From [Clostridium] symbiosum (GTDB lineage Bacteria > Bacillota > Clostridia > Lachnospirales > Lachnospiraceae), in contig JAETSN010000029.1 in the NCBI GenBank assembly GCA_021769625.1, forward strand, positions 1-64,000: a stretch of DNA of 64,000 nucleotides. The letters run 5' to 3'. Shown here in pieces: positions 17,984-26,743 of the stretch; the stretch's first letter is position 1; each line of letters opens with the position of its first letter. The position numbers were made by a program, and so were the translations under genes. The notes under the pieces are model-generated. The model searched no databases. It was not told the DNA's origin and worked only from the letters and a program-made list of their open reading frames with translations.

Positions 17984-18817
17984 CTACAGGAACCGTTTCA
18001 TTTTCAATACAGACTCTTTCACCAATACACGGAATTTCGCCGAAACCGCATCCGCCGCCGCCTGTACCTCGGCATGGGTGAGGGGAGTCGGGGAAATGCC
18101 CGCCGCCAGATTGCAGACGCAGGAGATTCCGCAGACTTTCATGCCCATATGGTTCGCCGCGATAGCTTCCACCGCAGTGCTCATCCCCACCGCGTCCGCG
18201 CCGACGATACCTGCCATCCGCACCTCCGCCGGCGTCTCGTAGGAAGGTCCGGTAAACTGGATATATACGCCCTCTTTCAAGTCTATCCCATTTTCTTTCG
18301 CTGTAGTCCGAATTAATTCACAGAGATCTTTCCTGTATACTTCCGACATATCCGGAAATCTCGTGCCATACTCTTCCATGTTGGGGCCGATCAGCGGATT
18401 TTGCACAAGCGCCGCAATATGATCCGTGATCATCATCAGATCTCCCGCCTTGAAATCTTTATTGATACCGCCGGAAGCGTTTGTCAAAAACAAAATCTTT
18501 GCCCCCATCAGTTTCATCAGCCTCGTGGGCAGCACCACATCCGACATCGCATACCCTTCATAATAATGGATCCTGCCCTTCATGCATACCACCGGGATAT
18601 CGCCCAGATAGCCGAAGATAAACTTTCCGGCATGTCCTACGACCGTGCTCACCGGAAAACCGTCGATCTTCTCGTAGGGCAGCTCCGCCTCCACTTTGAT
18701 CTCATCTGCAAAATCCCCCAGGCCGGAGCCCAAAACGATGGCAACCTCCGGATGGAAATCCACCTGCTTTTTGAAACTCTCATAACAATGCATCAATTTT
18801 TCCTGTACACTACCCAT
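17984..18817 (-). CDS. Purine nucleoside phosphorylase
   Basis: A 277-residue trimeric-type purine nucleoside phosphorylase that splits inosine or guanosine with phosphate. Visible are the phosphate loop VLGSGLGDFAD, MKGRIHYYEGY, the purine-site segment QFTGPSYETPAEVRM and GADAVGMSTAVEA, and the base-binding Asn in CVCNLAAGIS. The ATG follows AGGAGG. Cytosolic purine salvage. It is followed closely by the MutS-like gene. Confidence 0.95.
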   Translation of the reverse strand: MGSVQEKLMHCYESFKKQVDFHPEVAIVLGSGLGDFADEIKVEAELPYEKIDGFPVSTVVGHAGKFIFGYLGDIPVVCMKGRIHYYEGYAMSDVVLPTRLMKLMGAKILFLTNASGGINKDFKAGDLMMITDHIAALVQNPLIGPNMEEYGTRFPDMSEVYRKDLCELIRTTAKENGIDLKEGVYIQFTGPSYETPAEVRMAGIVGADAVGMSTAVEAIAANHMGMKVCGISCVCNLAAGISPTPLTHAEVQAAADAVSAKFRVLVKESVLKMKRFL

Positions 18818-18833
18818 CTTGTAATCCTCCTAT

Positions 18834-18993
18834 TCCAGTTCCGTAAGTGCCCTCCCAGTACACGATAGCGGAAGACAAATTTCCAGCCGCCCTACGTCTG
18901 TAAATTGTCTTGTGCACTGTCTGGGCACTTACTGTTTCCAGTTCCGTAAGTGCCCTCCCAGTACACGATAGCGGGCACCTACTGTCTTTAGTT
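18834..18993. repeat. Two tandem family A hairpin repeats
   Basis: The first copy (about 18834-18936) is bounded by CCAGTTCCG and TTACTGTTT. It forms nested stems: GTAAGTGCCC with GGGCACTTAC outside, and AAGACAAATTT with AAATTGTCTT inside. A shortened second copy (about 18938-18987) lacks most of the inner part. The flanks match the copies at 6.3, 29.2 and 31.2 kb. Confidence 0.75.
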
Positions 18994-19003
18994 ACATAAA
19001 AAT

Positions 19004-19801
19004 TTACTTCAACTCCAAAAGTTTCTTTGCGTTCTCCCCCAGGATCAGTACCTTCTCCGGCTCTGTGAGCGGCAGCCCCTCTATCCGGGCGATACTCTCC
19101 TTCTGTCCCGACCAGGGGCAGTCCGTACCGAACAGGATCTTTTCCGCACCGTGCTTTCTGATGATCCGCACAAGCTGCTCATCGCTGATATAGTCCTCCA
19201 GAAAAGCCGTATCCATGTAGACATTTTCTCCCGCCAGCAGCTCTTCCACCGCATCCCATTCCTTCCAGCCGCCGAGATGTGCCAGCACCAGCTTTTTCGG
19301 CGCCGTCTCCCGTATGGCGCGGGCAATTTTTTCCACCGCCGCATAGACCGGCTCCGGCAGCCCGATATCCACCCCCGCATGCACGGAAATGATCAATCCT
19401 TCCTCCGTGGCAGCCTCCAGGATCCGAAGATAACGGATATCGTCCATATAAACCTTCTGGTACGCCGGATGGATCTTGATTCCTTTCAGTCCCAGACTCT
19501 TTATCTCCCGCATTTTGCGTTTGACATCCGGGCAATCCGGGTGAATCCCCCCGAAAGAGATCAGGTTTTCCTTCTCCTCATTGAGCTTCGCTGCCACCCG
19601 GTTCACCGTCTCAAACTGCGCGGGCTTTGTCACCACCGGCAGAATCACCGAAACATCCACGCCGCCCTTCTCCATACTCCGTTCAAGCCCCGCCACCGTA
19701 CCGTCCGTATGGGGCGCAATGCCGGAACACTCCGACAATCCCTCGATACTTGCCTTTGCGATCCTGTCCGGAAAAGTATGGGTATGAAAATCTATGACCA
19801 T
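19004..19801 (-). CDS. Amidohydrolase family metal-dependent hydrolase
   Basis: A 265-residue TIM-barrel hydrolase of the amidohydrolase-2 type. The metal-binding start is VIDFHTHTFP, with later ligands in GIKIHP, ISVHAG, LAHLGG and the terminal LFGTDCPWSGQ. Substrate unknown; relatives act on decarboxylation or hydrolysis of ring compounds or on lactones. ATG after GGAGG. It stands alone between a family A repeat and a large hairpin repeat. Confidence 0.85.
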   Translation of the reverse strand: MVIDFHTHTFPDRIAKASIEGLSECSGIAPHTDGTVAGLERSMEKGGVDVSVILPVVTKPAQFETVNRVAAKLNEEKENLISFGGIHPDCPDVKRKMREIKSLGLKGIKIHPAYQKVYMDDIRYLRILEAATEEGLIISVHAGVDIGLPEPVYAAVEKIARAIRETAPKKLVLAHLGGWKEWDAVEELLAGENVYMDTAFLEDYISDEQLVRIIRKHGAEKILFGTDCPWSGQKESIARIEGLPLTEPEKVLILGENAKKLLELK

Positions 19802-19840
19802 CTCAAACCTCCAAGTTGTAATAAACTATCTATAGTGTCA

Positions 19841-20015
19841 GTTAGTAAAACCGGACGCCATGAGAATCATAAAATCCTCCGTCGCCACGCTCTCGCTCTG
19901 TGAAAAACGCAGCGGACACATAAGGCGCCAAAATACAGCGCCTAAGTGCCGGCGTTTTTCAAAGGGCTCCTTGAGGATTTTATGATTCTCATGGCTGGTT
20001 ATGGTGCTAACTAAA
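19841..20015. repeat. Hairpin repeat of family C (copy 1), 20-bp perfect arms
   Basis: Arms ATGAGAATCATAAAATCCTC (19860-19879) and its exact reverse complement (19973-19992) enclose a 93-base loop that has a further hairpin (GGCGCC-rich). Flanks are CCGGACGCC and GGCTGGTTA, the loop begins CGTCGCCACGCTC and ends AAGGGCTCCTT. These flanks and loop ends recur in the copies at 28.1, 36.6, 46.3 and 52.9 kb while the arms differ. Confidence 0.85.
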
Positions 20016-20061
20016 TAACATGCCCCAGCTATCATGCCCTGTTTTGCGGGCAATCCTCATT

Positions 20062-20628
20062 TTATCCCTCGTACCCGACCAGAAACGCCTTCTGGTTGAT
20101 CTCCACCGTTTTCGGCGGTACTGTCTTCGCGATCACATCCAGCCATTGCTGCTTGGTAAAGTTCATATGTTTTGCCGCGAGTCCCAGCACAATGATGTTA
20201 AACACTCTGCTGTTCCCCAGTTCCAGCGCTTTTTTCTGCGCGTCCACCTGATAGATCCTGTGCTCCTTCGCCAAATCTTCCAGAATGTTTTCCGGATACT
20301 TTGCCGCTCCCGTCACCACGGGCATCGGATCGATCCTCTGGTCGTTCGCGATGATCACTCCGTCAGGTTTCAGAAAATGCGCATACCGCAGCGCCTCGAG
20401 CCTCTCGAAAGCGATCAGGATATCCGCCTGTCCCTCCTCCACGATGGGCTCCGCCACCTCCTCGCCATAACGCACAAAAGTCACAACGCTGCCGCCCCTC
20501 TGCGCCATGCCGTGTACCTCGGAAAGCTTTACCTGGTAGCCGCCTTCCACCATAATACCGCCTAATATCCGGCTTGTGAGCAGCGTTCCCTGTCCGCCCA
20601 CGCCGACGATCATAATATTTTTAGTCAT
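20062..20628 (-). CDS. iorB: Indolepyruvate:ferredoxin oxidoreductase, beta subunit
   Basis: A 188-residue gamma-domain subunit (GVGGQGTLLTSRILGG start) of the enzyme that oxidatively decarboxylates aryl pyruvates from aromatic amino acids to aryl-acetyl-CoA, reducing ferredoxin. HGMAQRGGSVVTFVRYG is typical. The ATG follows GAGGAG. Downstream of iorA on the same strand but 246 bases apart, with hairpin repeats between, unlike the usual tight iorAB pair. Confidence 0.93.
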   Translation of the reverse strand: MTKNIMIVGVGGQGTLLTSRILGGIMVEGGYQVKLSEVHGMAQRGGSVVTFVRYGEEVAEPIVEEGQADILIAFERLEALRYAHFLKPDGVIIANDQRIDPMPVVTGAAKYPENILEDLAKEHRIYQVDAQKKALELGNSRVFNIIVLGLAAKHMNFTKQQWLDVIAKTVPPKTVEINQKAFLVGYEG

Positions 20629-20874
20629 CTCTACTCCTCATTTCTGCGCACGCTTTTCGCGCATGAACGAGTTTGTGTCAAGTGCGCGCAGACACAAATC
20701 TCGCGTGTGAAAATTTATTTTCACACTATTCTCTCTATCCAGTTCCGCTGTAAATCTAACCAACGCCTGCGCGCTCTGTGAGCAGGCTTATGCTAATTCT
20801 GCAGCGCATCAGCCTGTTTCCGCGCGCCGTCTCAGTATATGCCTTTTCCTGCTTCCGTTTTCGCATCCGTCGGC
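20629..20874. other. Spacer between iorA and iorB holding repeat remnants
   Basis: No complete gene. It has a diverged family D-like hairpin region (about 20640-20735, with GTGTGAAAAT pairing to ATTTTCACAC) and a 3-prime toxin remnant at 20757-20797. An open frame starting near 21028 (minus) overlaps iorA and is not supported. Confidence 0.55.
20757..20797 (+). pseudogene. Remnant of a holin-like type I toxin gene (3-prime end only)
   Basis: The sequence AACCAACGCCTGCGCGCT...GCAGGCTTATGCTAA matches the last 13 codons of the toxin gene at 39.8 kb, with an internal TGA (Leu-Ala-Leu-stop). The 5-prime part of a toxin gene, its start and its ribosome site are missing. The hairpin formed by GCCTGC and GCAGGC is kept. 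Confidence 0.6.
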
Positions 20875-22626
20875 TCAGGCTTTCTTCGCATCCCGCATTT
20901 CGATCGCCCCGAACCTGCAAAGCTGCGCGCACAGCCCGCACCCGTTGCACATGGACGCATCGATCTTCACCGTGCCGTCTTCCTGCTTTGTCAGTGCAGG
21001 ACAACCCGGTCTCAGGCAGGCGCCGCACTTTTTACATTTCTCCGGAACCGCCACGCACTTGTTCGGGAAAACCTGTCCTTTCAGCAGCGCGCAGGGGGCA
21101 GTCACAATGATCACGGATACGGCGTCCCTCGCCACTTCCTCTTTGATCGTCCGCTCCAGCACATCTACGTCAAAGGCGTTCACTTCCGTCACATGCTCAA
21201 TGCCCATGGATTTGCAGAGATGATAAATACTGATGGCGGGCACCACATCGCCCTGCAGTGTCTTTCCGGTCGCCGCATGATCCTGATGCCCCGTCATGCC
21301 CGTGGTGGAATTATCCAGAATCAAAACCGTTCCGGTTCCCTGATTATAAACCATGTTCATCAGGGAATTCACACCGGTATGCATAAAAGTGGAATCCCCG
21401 ATCACTGCCACCCAGTTCTTTATGTAATCCTTTCCCTTCGCCTTTTCCATGCCGTGCAGCGTGGAAATGCTGGCGCCCATACAGATCGTCGTCTCTATCA
21501 CGTTAAGCGGCGGCACCGCCCCCAGCGTATAACATCCGATATCTCCTGCCGCATGAAGTTTCAGCTTGTTGAGGATCCAGAATGTGCTCCTGTGGGGACA
21601 GCCCGGACAGAGGATAGGCGGACGCGCAGGCACCTGTGCCGCTTCCCGGATATCAGCCTTTTCTTTCAAAACCGCTTCCCGAAGCATGTTCGCACTGTAT
21701 TCTCCCTGCAGGGTGAACAGTTCCTTCCCCTCACAGGCAATGCCCCAGGATCTGATCTGCTCCTCATAGACGGGTTCCAGCTCCTCAAAGATGATCAGCC
21801 TGTCAACTTTGGAGGCAAATTCCTCGATCAGCTTTCTCGGCAGCGGATGCACCAGCCCCAGCTTCAGCACCGACGCTTCCGGGCAGGCCTCCCTGACATA
21901 CTGATAGGCGATACCGCTCGCCACAAAACCAATCGAAGTATCGCGGTACTCCGCCCGGTTGACTGCCATCGTGCAGCCATCCTCCGCCATCTTTTTCATA
22001 CGGCTCTCCACATACACATGGCGCCCCTTTGCATTGGCAGGCATCATCACATATTTTGCCGGATTTTTTGTATACGGCTTATCCTCCGGCTCTGCACGCT
22101 CTTCCAGCGTCACCGGTCCCTGAGAATGGGAGAGACGGGTCGTTGTCCTCACTATGACAGGTGTGTCATATTCTTCACTCAATGCAAAAGCAAGCTTTGT
22201 AAAATCCTTCGCCTCCTGGGAATCCGAAGGCTCCAGTACCGGCACCTGCGCCGCCCTTGCCACACAGCGGGTGTCCTGCTCGTTTTGGGAACTGTAAAGC
22301 CCCGGATCATCCGCAGCCACCAGCACAAGGCCGCCGTTCACCCCTGTATAGGACGCCGTGTAAAGCGGATCGCTCGCCACATTCACACCCACATGCTTCA
22401 TGGAACACATCGCCCGCACACCGCTGATGGAAGCGCCGATCGCGACCTCCGCAGCCACCTTCTCGTTCGGCGACCATTCCGCATAAATGTCTTCCTTATA
22501 TTTTACAATATTTTCACTGATCTCTGTACTCGGCGTTCCCGGATAAGCGGCGGACACTTTTACTCCCGCCTCATAAGCGCCCCGGGCAATCGCTTCATTC
22601 CCAAGCATGATTTTTACTTCCGACAT
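20875..22626 (-). CDS. iorA: Indolepyruvate:ferredoxin oxidoreductase, alpha subunit
   Basis: A 583-residue subunit carrying thiamine diphosphate and Fe-S clusters. N-terminal pyrimidine-binding domain (MLGNEAIARGAYEAGV, AAYPGTPSTEI), ThDP motif GDSTFMHTGVNSL, and two C-terminal 4Fe-4S motifs (CKKCGACLRPGCP and CNGCGLCAQLC). Pathway: amino-acid fermentation with reduced ferredoxin output. A TTG start at 22662 is possible, but ATG 22626 follows AAAGGATGG and gives the family N-terminus. An AT-rich region upstream separates it from the secreted-protein locus. Confidence 0.95.
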   Translation of the reverse strand: MSEVKIMLGNEAIARGAYEAGVKVSAAYPGTPSTEISENIVKYKEDIYAEWSPNEKVAAEVAIGASISGVRAMCSMKHVGVNVASDPLYTASYTGVNGGLVLVAADDPGLYSSQNEQDTRCVARAAQVPVLEPSDSQEAKDFTKLAFALSEEYDTPVIVRTTTRLSHSQGPVTLEERAEPEDKPYTKNPAKYVMMPANAKGRHVYVESRMKKMAEDGCTMAVNRAEYRDTSIGFVASGIAYQYVREACPEASVLKLGLVHPLPRKLIEEFASKVDRLIIFEELEPVYEEQIRSWGIACEGKELFTLQGEYSANMLREAVLKEKADIREAAQVPARPPILCPGCPHRSTFWILNKLKLHAAGDIGCYTLGAVPPLNVIETTICMGASISTLHGMEKAKGKDYIKNWVAVIGDSTFMHTGVNSLMNMVYNQGTGTVLILDNSTTGMTGHQDHAATGKTLQGDVVPAISIYHLCKSMGIEHVTEVNAFDVDVLERTIKEEVARDAVSVIIVTAPCALLKGQVFPNKCVAVPEKCKKCGACLRPGCPALTKQEDGTVKIDASMCNGCGLCAQLCRFGAIEMRDAKKA

Positions 22627-23045
22627 GTCGATTCCATCCTTTCGTATCTCTGATGTTTCCAAACTTTCTTATTATCATATCTTATTACGCTCTGAATTTC
22701 ATCTATCTTTTCTTTCCAATCTTATTTTTTGGTGATTTTTCACAAAGTTTCTCTCTTGTTTTTAGTAAAAACAGCAAAAGAATACCCTGTCTCTACTTGT
22801 TTTTCTAAACTTGTCTAGACAGGGATCTGGAAGTAATAAATTTAGAAGTGATTGTTGTGAAACAAAAAGATATAAAGATGTGATTTATCTTTTGTTTTAT
22901 TTAGATGCGGCGTCTAATGACGCCGCGTAAGATACTATAAAGTATTTATACTATATAAAAAATATATAATGATTAACCATTCCTTTGTTAAACTATTTCA
23001 TTTGCTTTTATTTTTTAATTTCTATTCCTAAAATAGTGAATAATA
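22627..23045. other. AT-rich spacer with three hairpins
   Basis: About 420 bases without a supported gene. Three inverted repeats lie in series: CCCTGTCT/AGACAGGG (about 22788-22826), AACAAAAAGATA/TATCTTTTGTT (about 22861-22901), and GCGGCGTC/GACGCCGC with loop TAAT (22907-22926). The second has T-rich flanks and could terminate either strand. The leader and promoter of iorA must also be here; no riboswitch was recognised. Confidence 0.55.
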
Positions 23046-23555
23046 TTAATATTTCACTCCATTAGTAACATTATTTAATTCATGTCTTACCCCATTTAAA
23101 TATGCATAATGAGTACAACTAATTCGATATAATACTCCTTTTTCTGCCGAACTTGTAGATACATTTGCTGCATAATCAATATTATTTGTGGTATATCCTC
23201 CTGAATGACTACCAACTAAAATCCACGCTCCACCAACATATTTTTCAATTCGAATATTTTCCACTCCTATTTTACTAGCCGTCACAGTAGAACCAGTTGT
23301 TATAGATCCTTTCACTCCACTAGCACTCACTGAAATTCCAATAGTACAATCTGTTAATGTTGCTGCCTTTTCCCCCCTCATATCTGGAATATCATATATA
23401 CCATGTCCTATATTATCTCCTGTCAACTCCTGATATTCACTGAGAATGAGTGTTTCTACATTTTCCTGTGCGTGAGCAATAATTCCTATACCACTGTTGC
23501 ACAAAATAATTACTCCACATAAAACAGAAAGTAACCTTTTCATTTTTGTCTTCAT
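23046..23555 (-). CDS. Small secreted protein, possibly DUF6147-like
   Basis: A 169-residue exported protein: basic start MKTKMKRLL, hydrophobic core, cleavage expected after AHA (about residue 29). The mature part contains DMRGEKAATLTDCTIGISVSA, a repeat-poor beta-type pattern rich in Ser, Thr and Gly, and two cysteines (one in YRISCTHYAYLNG). The DMRGE and YR..CTH pattern resembles DUF6147-type secreted proteins, a tentative match. Base composition is far more AT-rich than the neighbours, suggesting transfer. It lies downstream of the sigma/DUF4367 pair and may belong to that regulon. Function unknown. Confidence 0.7.
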   Translation of the reverse strand: MKTKMKRLLSVLCGVIILCNSGIGIIAHAQENVETLILSEYQELTGDNIGHGIYDIPDMRGEKAATLTDCTIGISVSASGVKGSITTGSTVTASKIGVENIRIEKYVGGAWILVGSHSGGYTTNNIDYAANVSTSSAEKGVLYRISCTHYAYLNGVRHELNNVTNGVKY

Positions 23556-23647
23556 TTTCTTCCCTCTTTTCTTTTATATCACTGAATGATTAATCATTAT
23601 TAATTATTTGTTCCTTGAAAAGAAACAATTGTAACAAATATATCTTT

Positions 23648-24571
23648 TTATTTATTGATATCCAACCCCTCCCTTAATTCTATCAATTCTTCTAATGTAA
23701 TATTTCCACTTATTCTACAAAAGCAATTCTTCATTGATATCATACAAATATACTCATCCTCATATTGATAATATAATGTATTTTTATCAGAATATTCAGT
23801 AAGTAATATATATGTTTCTTCATCCATTGTCATTTCCCGATATGGTTCTTCATTCCCTTCCCATAATGTAATTGAAATCAACAAATGTCCATCTGTTTTA
23901 TTATAATACTGTGCTTTTATCCTTTTTCTATTATTAAGTTCAAAATAATTTATTCCATATAGTGCATACCCATTTGGAATATATTTGGGCACTACTATTT
24001 TGCTTTTTATTTCTTTGTCCAAATCCCCCCATGAATCATAAAATATTCCAGCTTCCTCTTCAAAATCCGTTATCGTATCTCCCTCCGACTCATCCTTCAC
24101 AACCTCCACCACCCCAACTCTCTCCAAAATCATAGTAAACAACGACTTATCCTCTCTTGCGTAAGTCACCATATTCAGAGAAAGCAGCGCCGCACCAAAC
24201 ACTGCGACAAATAAAACTGCCGCCCGAAGCCCTCTCCTTTCGGAGAAATGTCTCTTCTTCTTTCCTCCCTCTTTCCCGGATTCCTTATCTCTCCCGTCTG
24301 TCCTTTTCGCGCCGTCCGGTTTTTCCGCATCCCCATCTTCGCCCGGAGCATCCGCTTTTTCCGCACCATCCTCTTCCTTCACGCGCTGCATGATATTCCG
24401 GTAAGCCTCATCTTTGCTCATATGAGGCTCTTCCAGAGGCGAGAGTTTTTGCAGCATCACACAGATGGCATCCACTTCTTCCGCATCAAATTCCTCTTCC
24501 GTCGCTTCATCCCTGTACCAACAGAGCCGTCTCTCCAATTCTACTATTAAGTTTCTGTCTTTGTCAGTCAT
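23648..24571 (-). CDS. DUF4367 membrane protein, candidate anti-sigma factor
   Basis: A 307-residue protein with a cytosolic N-terminal part (about 1-125) with a highly charged Glu/Lys/Asp linker, one membrane span (about 126-148, RAAVLFVAVFGAALLSLNMV) and an extracellular DUF4367 domain (about 190-300; VVPKYIPNGYALYGI). This layout is typical of anti-sigma partners. The ATG at 24571 follows GGAGG and overlaps the ECF sigma stop by ATGA, implying coupling. Composition changes within the gene: the N-terminal half is GC-rich, the last 400 bases very AT-rich. The signal sensed is unknown. Confidence 0.85.
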   Translation of the reverse strand: MTDKDRNLIVELERRLCWYRDEATEEEFDAEEVDAICVMLQKLSPLEEPHMSKDEAYRNIMQRVKEEDGAEKADAPGEDGDAEKPDGAKRTDGRDKESGKEGGKKKRHFSERRGLRAAVLFVAVFGAALLSLNMVTYAREDKSLFTMILERVGVVEVVKDESEGDTITDFEEEAGIFYDSWGDLDKEIKSKIVVPKYIPNGYALYGINYFELNNRKRIKAQYYNKTDGHLLISITLWEGNEEPYREMTMDEETYILLTEYSDKNTLYYQYEDEYICMISMKNCFCRISGNITLEELIELREGLDINK

Positions 24572-25110
24572 AAAAACCTCCAAACGCAGACCGCAAAAAT
24601 AAACCAGCCCACTACAATATCCTCTTTCAACTTCTTTTTGAGTCTCATCATCCTCATCCGGATACCGCCTCTGTCCACTCCGTATTTATCTGCCACTTCC
24701 ACGGAGGAATATCCATTCAGATAATAGTCACGGAGCATCGCATACTCTTTCTCACTGATGGAAGATTTCATCGTTTCCGCCAGTTCGATCTCCTCGTACC
24801 CATGCTCGGTCTCATCCGCAACATCATTATTGCCATGCTCCTCATCCATCAGATAGAAATCCCTTTTCTTTTCCCACAACTTCATCCGTTTGTTCTTTGC
24901 CGTGTTATACAGCCATCCCATCTGATTCGGATGTTCCATCAATATGTCCGCCTTACGATATGCCTCATAAAAAGTTTCCTGTACTACATCTTCCACAAAC
25001 TCCCTGTCCTTGCATCCTCTGCCGACAAAAGTATAGACTTTATCATAGGCATCTGCCATCAGTTCATTAAAAAATTTGTCTTTTTCCTGTTTGTTCATTG
25101 AATAGCCCAC
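24568..25110 (-). CDS. ECF-type RNA polymerase sigma factor
   Basis: A 180-residue sigma-70 family protein. Region 2 (about 10-80; FVEDVVQETFYEAYRKADILMEHPN and GWLYNTAKNKRMKLW) and region 4 (about 115-165; MLRDYYLNGYSSVEVADKYGVDRGGIRMRMMRLKKKL) are clear. The last residues are unusually hydrophobic (VVGWFIFAVCVW). The GTG at 25110 is preferred over the ATG four codons later because AAAGGA precedes it at 9 bases; the ATG lacks a site. Coupled to the DUF4367 gene. Confidence 0.88.
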   Translation of the reverse strand: MGYSMNKQEKDKFFNELMADAYDKVYTFVGRGCKDREFVEDVVQETFYEAYRKADILMEHPNQMGWLYNTAKNKRMKLWEKKRDFYLMDEEHGNNDVADETEHGYEEIELAETMKSSISEKEYAMLRDYYLNGYSSVEVADKYGVDRGGIRMRMMRLKKKLKEDIVVGWFIFAVCVWRFL

Positions 25111-25334
25111 TCATAAGAATCCTTTATCTTCGGTACATCACTTCTATGTACTTCTGGAAATATTTTACATTAAAATGCAGAATCAGATAAAAGCATATGA
25201 GAAATAACTATTTTGATCAGTCTGTTTTGCTCCATTTTATGTGATTTTAACCATTATAAAGAGAGATCGTCAAAAAAGACAATCCCTCTTCCATTCCCAT
25301 TCTTAAAACAGACGCAGGGCATCAGGGGATTTCT

Positions 25335-26414
25335 CTACTTTCCCGGTGTAAAATGACCGGCCCTCACCCTTTTCACAACACCTTCCGCAGTTCTCCAGAA
25401 CCCGCGGAATACAAAATGCATGATGAACGCTGCCGCAGTTACGCCGGCGAGCACGGCAATATTGATCTTCCAATCACTGTACTGTTCCTTCATCCGTCCA
25501 ATGATCTGTCCTCCCAGCCATTCCTGTACACAGTAAAACTCAAACGTAAATATGCCGTAAAAAGAGAGAATACCTGAAACGATCATTCCCGGAATCTTAA
25601 CCGGCAGTTTTTTACAGAGCCAGTATAAAAACCCGGCCAGCAGAAAAGACAGCGAAACCGCGATCAGTATATCCGGGATACAGCAGTTCGAAACCGGAAC
25701 CAGAATATACATCCCCGCAAAATTGCTCAGATAGCTCAAATAAAATCCGAGTATGCATACCAGTATCAGAAAGCCCCACATCAGCCTGTCAAATATCACT
25801 TTTCCGTTTTCAGACAGCCATCCGAATAAAATGCCGATGAGAAAGACCGGAATTCTGTTCGTAAATCCAAACAGATCCTCCCTCAATATCGTCCTGACAT
25901 ACAATGTCCAGATCAGCCATAGCACCAGAACCGCGCCGGTAAAGACAAACTTATTGGACGATCTTGCAAAAAACCTGTAATACAGCGGAAACAGAATATA
26001 GAATGTCATGATCATCGGCACAAACCAGAGAAAAGAATAGATATCCTTCCCATAAAAGTTGATACCGGAAACATTTTTCCAGAACTCGCCTGCAGGCCAG
26101 TTCTCGATCATACATCTCAATACCGCCACCACAAGAAACGGAAGCAGGATACGCTTTACTCTCTTATAATAGAACAACAGCAGATTCCGCGATCTGCCGA
26201 TCGAATATACCATCCCCATACCCGAAAGGAACAGAAAAATATCGACACCGCAATATCCGATCCTCTGCATAAAATTTTCAATCATGGAAAGCTTCGGATA
26301 TCTCCCGAAAATGGGAAGCCATTCGTGAAAAAGCAAAATCCAGAGTGCCGCAAATCCCATGACCGCACTCCGATATCCGTGAAGTAATAAAAAGCCGTTT
26401 TTACTGCTGAGCAT
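25335..26414 (-). CDS. Acyltransferase-3 family integral membrane protein
   Basis: A 359-residue protein with about ten membrane spans. The family start RSAVMGFAALWILLFHEW contains the catalytic His near residue 27, and an Arg-Asn/Arg-Lys loop (SIGRSRNLLLFYYKRVKRILLPF) follows. Such enzymes add acetyl or other acyl groups to surface sugars, peptidoglycan or lipids. The frame runs back to 26525 through a hairpin repeat (family E), so ATG 26414 is chosen although its ribosome site (AGG) is weak. Substrate unknown; stands alone. Confidence 0.83.
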   Translation of the reverse strand: MLSSKNGFLLLHGYRSAVMGFAALWILLFHEWLPIFGRYPKLSMIENFMQRIGYCGVDIFLFLSGMGMVYSIGRSRNLLLFYYKRVKRILLPFLVVAVLRCMIENWPAGEFWKNVSGINFYGKDIYSFLWFVPMIMTFYILFPLYYRFFARSSNKFVFTGAVLVLWLIWTLYVRTILREDLFGFTNRIPVFLIGILFGWLSENGKVIFDRLMWGFLILVCILGFYLSYLSNFAGMYILVPVSNCCIPDILIAVSLSFLLAGFLYWLCKKLPVKIPGMIVSGILSFYGIFTFEFYCVQEWLGGQIIGRMKEQYSDWKINIAVLAGVTAAAFIMHFVFRGFWRTAEGVVKRVRAGHFTPGK

Positions 26415-26451
26415 TTCTGCCTGTTCTTTTGTCTGCAAAACCTTATCCCCT

Positions 26452-26536
26452 GTTATATCATGAATCTGTGATCCATGATTGCCATCCGCCGTTCGCCGAA
26501 TGAGTAAAATCATTTTTCCCGCCAACGTTCATTGTA
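26452..26536. repeat. Family E triple-hairpin repeat, copy 1
   Basis: Successive palindromes ATCATGAATCTGTGATCCATGAT, CATCCG...CGCCGAATG and GAATGAGT/AATCATT. The same order and near-identical sequence occur at 38336-38417. Confidence 0.7.
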
Positions 26537-26640
26537 TTATATTTCCACATTTGACGATATCATAGCATATTCATATGACAACTGCAATCATTTCAGATTT
26601 CAGCTTTCCTTGATTTGTAGCGGTTCTGCCCCAATGTCAT

Positions 26641-26705
26641 TTAGTTGATAATGCCGGACGCCGGCATTCAGGCGCCGTGTTTTGGCGCCTTATGTGTCCG
26701 CTACA
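26641..26705. repeat. Fragment of a family C element
   Basis: Starts TTAGTTGATAATGCCGGACGCC, which matches the left flank of family C copies, then continues into the GGCGCC-rich inner hairpin in reverse orientation. The 20-bp arms are missing, so this is a deletion or inversion derivative. Confidence 0.6.
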
Positions 26706-26743
26706 TGTGTGCCTATCTGGGCCGAACTGTTACCATGCTTTTC

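Larger units (their letters stand above)
26415..26743. other. Spacer upstream of acyltransferase with two repeat remnants
   Basis: About 330 bases. It holds a family E hairpin cluster (26452-26536) and a fragment of a family C element (26641-26705). Otherwise AT-rich sequence that must include the acyltransferase promoter. No supported gene. Confidence 0.6.

Noticed and set aside
25335-26525. Longer acyltransferase start at 26525
   Set aside because: The extension is coded by the family E hairpin repeat and lacks family homology.
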